Source of the DNA: JAGPUQ01 sp947084925
GTDB taxonomy: Bacteria > Pseudomonadota > Gammaproteobacteria > Pseudomonadales > Porticoccaceae
Assembly (NCBI GenBank): GCA_947084925.1
Contig: CAMTUJ010000021.1
Location: 1 to 7,910, forward strand
Length of the DNA stretch: 7,910 nt
Direction of reading: 5' to 3'
Shown here: positions 5,640 to 7,910 of the stretch, one piece after another
Numbering within the stretch: the stretch's first letter is position 1
How the letters are laid out: each line of letters starts with the position of its first letter
Program-made: the position numbers and the translations under genes
Notes under the pieces: model-generated
What the model was told of the DNA's origin: nothing
The model's database searches: none
Seen by the model: the letters and a program-made list of their open reading frames with translations, nothing else

Positions 5640-5961
5640 CGGTCTGGGCAGCGGATGGAAGATATTCCACTGTCGGCACGCGGCGGCGGCGCTCTGGTCT
5701 TCTTCCTCGAAGGCACCTTCCAGAGTCAACCGGGACTCCTGCCGTTCCGGATGGACGCCTTCGTGGCCGCTGCCGGGGCCGACGCGCCCGGCGCTCTGCT
5801 CGGCACTCGCGCCCTGTTGCGCGGTGAGGACGCCTGGCCCCGCTACAGCACACCGCAAGTGCGGATCGGCGCACCGCACCGCTATCGGCGCAGGGGGAGG
5901 TCTGACAAGCCGCATTGCGGCTGCGCGATGCCGCGCGCCGCTGGATACTGGCGCAGCTGGG
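5640..5961 (+). pseudogene. Remnant of a PlsC-type lysophospholipid acyltransferase
   Basis: Translation from 5640 reads like the C-terminal third of a 1-acylglycerol-3-phosphate acyltransferase. It shows ALVFFLEGTF, where the family has FPEGT (the Pro is Leu here), then PGLLPFRMDAFVAAA, GTRALLRGED and QVRIGAP. The match then leaves this frame and resumes one frame over as LRLRDAARRWILAQLG (5915-5959), which is how such proteins end; one base appears lost near 5905. Everything upstream is missing, including the catalytic HX4D motif, and the frame is closed by TGA at 5628-5630. The family uses acyl-CoA or acyl-ACP to make phosphatidate; this copy cannot encode a working enzyme. It ends two bases before the stop of the convergent carboxylase gene. 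The similarity is recognised from motifs only. Confidence 0.7.
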
Positions 5962-5963
5962 CC

Positions 5964-7910
5964 TCAGCCTGCGTCGGGCTCGAAGCGCACCAGTTCGGCG
6001 CCGCCGTCCACCAGATCGCCGACGCCGTAGAAGATTTCCGCCACCACGCCGTCCGCCGGCGCGCGGATGCTGTGCTCCATTTTCATCGCCTCCATGATGA
6101 GGATCGGATCGCCCTTCGCGACGCGGGCGCCGGGCGCGACGCGCAGCGCGGTGACGGTGCCGTTCATGGGCGCGGTGAGCCCGCCGGTGGCGTCCTCTTC
6201 GCCGGCACCCGCGTCGGTTTGTACTTCATTGAAATGCAGCGCGCCGTCGCGGGTGAAAAGGCTGTAGCCGCCGTCGTGGGCGGTCACGGTGACCAGTTGG
6301 CGGTGGCCGTCGAGACTGGCGTGAAGTTCGCTGCCGTTCAGCGTGCCCGCGATCACCGCGCGACCCAGGTCGCTGTGCAGATGATGGCGGTCGCCATCGG
6401 CGGTGGTGGTGAACAGGATCTCGCGGCCGTCGAGCAGCAGGTGAAACTGCTGGACCGGGGCGTCGTTGCAGCGCCAGCCGTGGGCGCTGTACCAGGGCGA
6501 CCAGGGATCGGTGGTGGTGGCGGCGAATTCACCGGCGGCCCGGGCGCGCCGCAGCAGCAGGTAGAGCGCGGCGAGCGCGGCCAGCTTGGCGTCGGCGTCC
6601 GGGTTGCGCCGGAAGATGGCGTCGCGGTGGCGTTCGATGAAGCCGGTGTCCAGCTCGGCGGCGCGAAACGCCGGGGTGGTGATCAGGTTGTAGAGAAACT
6701 CGATATTGGTGACGGTACCGGCGATGCGGTAATCCCGCAGTGCCCGCGCCAGGCGCGTCAGTGCCCGCTCGCGGTCCTCGTCCCACACGATCAGCTTGGC
6801 GATCATGGGGTCGTAGTGGACGCTGATGCTGTCGCCCTGGAGCACGCCGGTATCGACGCGCACATGATCTGATTCTTCCGGCGGTTGCAAAAACGCCAGC
6901 GTGCCGGTGGCGGGCAGAAAGTCGTGGTCGGCGTCCTCGGCGTAGATGCGCGCCTCGAAGGCGTGACCGCGGATTTCGAGCTGATCCTGGGCGAGCGGCA
7001 GCGGTGCACCGGCCGCCACCCGCAACTGCCACTCCACCAGATCCTGCCCGGTGATCATCTCGGTCACCGGATGCTCCACCTGAAGGCGCGTGTTCATTTC
7101 AATGAAATAAAAGCTGTCATCGCGCAGACCCTTTGAAGCATCCGCGATAAATTCAACCGTTCCCGCGCCCCGGTAGCCAATCGCCTTGGCCGCCTGCACC
7201 GCCGCCGCGCCCATCTTTTCGCGCATGGCGCTGGGCATTCCGGGCGCGGGCGCCTCTTCAATCACTTTCTGATGACGGCGCTGAATGGAACAGTCGCGCT
7301 CATACAGATGCACCGCATTGCCATGATTATCGGCGAACACCTGAATTTCAATATGGCGCGGCTTGGCCATATAGCGTTCGATCAGAACCTTGTCATCGCC
7401 GAATGCGGCTTTGGATTCCCGCATGGCGGACGCCAGCGCGGCTGCAAATTCCCCGGCATTGTCGACCCGGCGCATACCCCGGCCGCCGCCGCCGGCCACC
7501 GCCTTGATCAATATCGGAAAGCCGATTTTTTCCGCCTGCGCGGCCAAAAAGTCCGCATCCTGATTATCGCCATGATAACCCGGAACGACCGGCACATTGG
7601 CCTGTTCCATCAGCCGCTTGGCCGCGTCCTTTGCGCCCATGGCGCGCATGGCCGATGCGGGCGGCCCGACAAATATAATGCCCGCATCGGCGCAAGCCTC
7701 GGCAAACAGCGGATTTTCCGACAAAAACCCATAGCCCGGATGAATGGCCGACGCCCCGGTGCGTTTGGCGGCAGCAAGGATCGCCGCAATATTCAGATAG
7801 CTTTCCGCCGCAGGCGACGGGCCGATAAGCACCGCCTCGTCCGCCATCGCCACGTGCATGGCGCCCGCATCGGCATCGGAATATACCGCCACTGTGCGAA
7901 TGCCCATGGC
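5964..7910 (-). CDS. Biotin-dependent acyl-CoA carboxylase alpha subunit, probably methylcrotonyl-CoA carboxylase, 5' truncated
   Basis: The gene runs off the window's right edge; the ANRGEIA segment that starts such proteins is missing, and the visible 648 residues begin just after it (MGIRTVAVYSDADA). Numbering from that Met, the biotin carboxylase domain shows HPGYGFLSEN 56-65, the ATP-grasp loop GGGGRGM 139-145, ERDCSIQRRHQK 203-214 and EMNTRLQVEHPVTE 270-283. TNIEFL and LDTGFIERH follow. The C-terminal biotin carrier domain has AMKM with biotinylated Lys609 (codon 6083-6081). The enzyme carboxylates its carrier biotin with ATP and bicarbonate, and a beta subunit transfers the CO2 to an acyl-CoA. 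TNIEFL, LDTGFIERH and the MEHSIRAP ending suggest 3-methylcrotonyl-CoA carboxylase (liuD/mccA) of leucine breakdown; propionyl- or geranyl-CoA carboxylase alpha are alternatives. Base composition changes sharply near 7100, inside the gene. Confidence 0.88.
   Translation of the reverse strand, partial: AMGIRTVAVYSDADAGAMHVAMADEAVLIGPSPAAESYLNIAAILAAAKRTGASAIHPGYGFLSENPLFAEACADAGIIFVGPPASAMRAMGAKDAAKRLMEQANVPVVPGYHGDNQDADFLAAQAEKIGFPILIKAVAGGGGRGMRRVDNAGEFAAALASAMRESKAAFGDDKVLIERYMAKPRHIEIQVFADNHGNAVHLYERDCSIQRRHQKVIEEAPAPGMPSAMREKMGAAAVQAAKAIGYRGAGTVEFIADASKGLRDDSFYFIEMNTRLQVEHPVTEMITGQDLVEWQLRVAAGAPLPLAQDQLEIRGHAFEARIYAEDADHDFLPATGTLAFLQPPEESDHVRVDTGVLQGDSISVHYDPMIAKLIVWDEDRERALTRLARALRDYRIAGTVTNIEFLYNLITTPAFRAAELDTGFIERHRDAIFRRNPDADAKLAALAALYLLLRRARAAGEFAATTTDPWSPWYSAHGWRCNDAPVQQFHLLLDGREILFTTTADGDRHHLHSDLGRAVIAGTLNGSELHASLDGHRQLVTVTAHDGGYSLFTRDGALHFNEVQTDAGAGEEDATGGLTAPMNGTVTALRVAPGARVAKGDPILIMEAMKMEHSIRAPADGVVAEIFYGVGDLVDGGAELVRFEPDAG

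Noticed and set aside
5908..5922. AGCCGC-ATT-GCGGCT hairpin as carboxylase terminator
   Set aside because: The stem is perfect, but no T run follows on the minus strand and it lies within GC-rich remnant coding sequence, where such stems are frequent.
5655..6872. 405-residue plus-strand open frame
   Set aside because: Its first third is the acyltransferase remnant; the rest is antisense to the carboxylase gene and is compositionally biased (Gly/Ala/Val-rich) with no recognisable domain.

Overview
The window looks like chromosomal DNA of a GC-rich proteobacterium, most likely beta- or gammaproteobacterial. This rests on gene content (a NorR/FhpR-type NO sensor divergent from a flavohemoglobin, and a biotin-dependent acyl-CoA carboxylase of the leucine-degradation type), on GC-rich codon use and on Shine-Dalgarno-led starts. 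No rRNA, tRNA, CRISPR array or intact mobile element is visible.

Layout. (1) Bases 3-1610 (+) hold the 3' part of a large gene fusing an alkaline-phosphatase-superfamily region to a complete endonuclease/exonuclease/phosphatase (EEP) domain. (2) Bases 1618-5446 are a compact nitric-oxide-response module. On the minus strand, hmp (flavohemoglobin NO dioxygenase, 2562-3737) is followed, with a 4-base GTGA overlap, by an HPP-family membrane protein (1618-2565). On the plus strand, facing away, is a NorR/FhpR sigma-54 activator (3893-5446). The AT-rich 155-base divergent region carries a near-perfect -24/-12 sigma-54 promoter for hmp, candidate NorR sites, a 14-base palindrome, and a 10-base inverted repeat joining the -24 box to the hmp start codon. 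(3) Bases 5447-5963 contain no intact gene: a long hairpin (5512-5556), then a frameshifted, N-terminally missing remnant of a PlsC-type acyltransferase. (4) Bases 5964-7910 (-) are most of a biotin-carboxylase/biotin-carrier alpha subunit, probably of 3-methylcrotonyl-CoA carboxylase, with its N-terminus beyond the window.

How it works together (inference from known families): NO binds the non-heme iron in the NorR GAF domain and releases its AAA+ domain to activate sigma-54 RNA polymerase at the hmp promoter. Hmp oxidises NO to nitrate using O2 and NADH. The co-translated HPP membrane protein belongs to a family with nitrite-transport members and may handle the nitrogen-oxide anions produced or encountered. 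The acyltransferase remnant and hairpin on the right flank suggest that the NO module sits at a rearranged site.

The least ordinary observations are the inverted repeat that could silence read-through hmp mRNA, the GAFSGA variant in the activator, the non-CBS tail on the HPP protein, the phosphatase-EEP fusion, and a sharp composition change inside the carboxylase gene.
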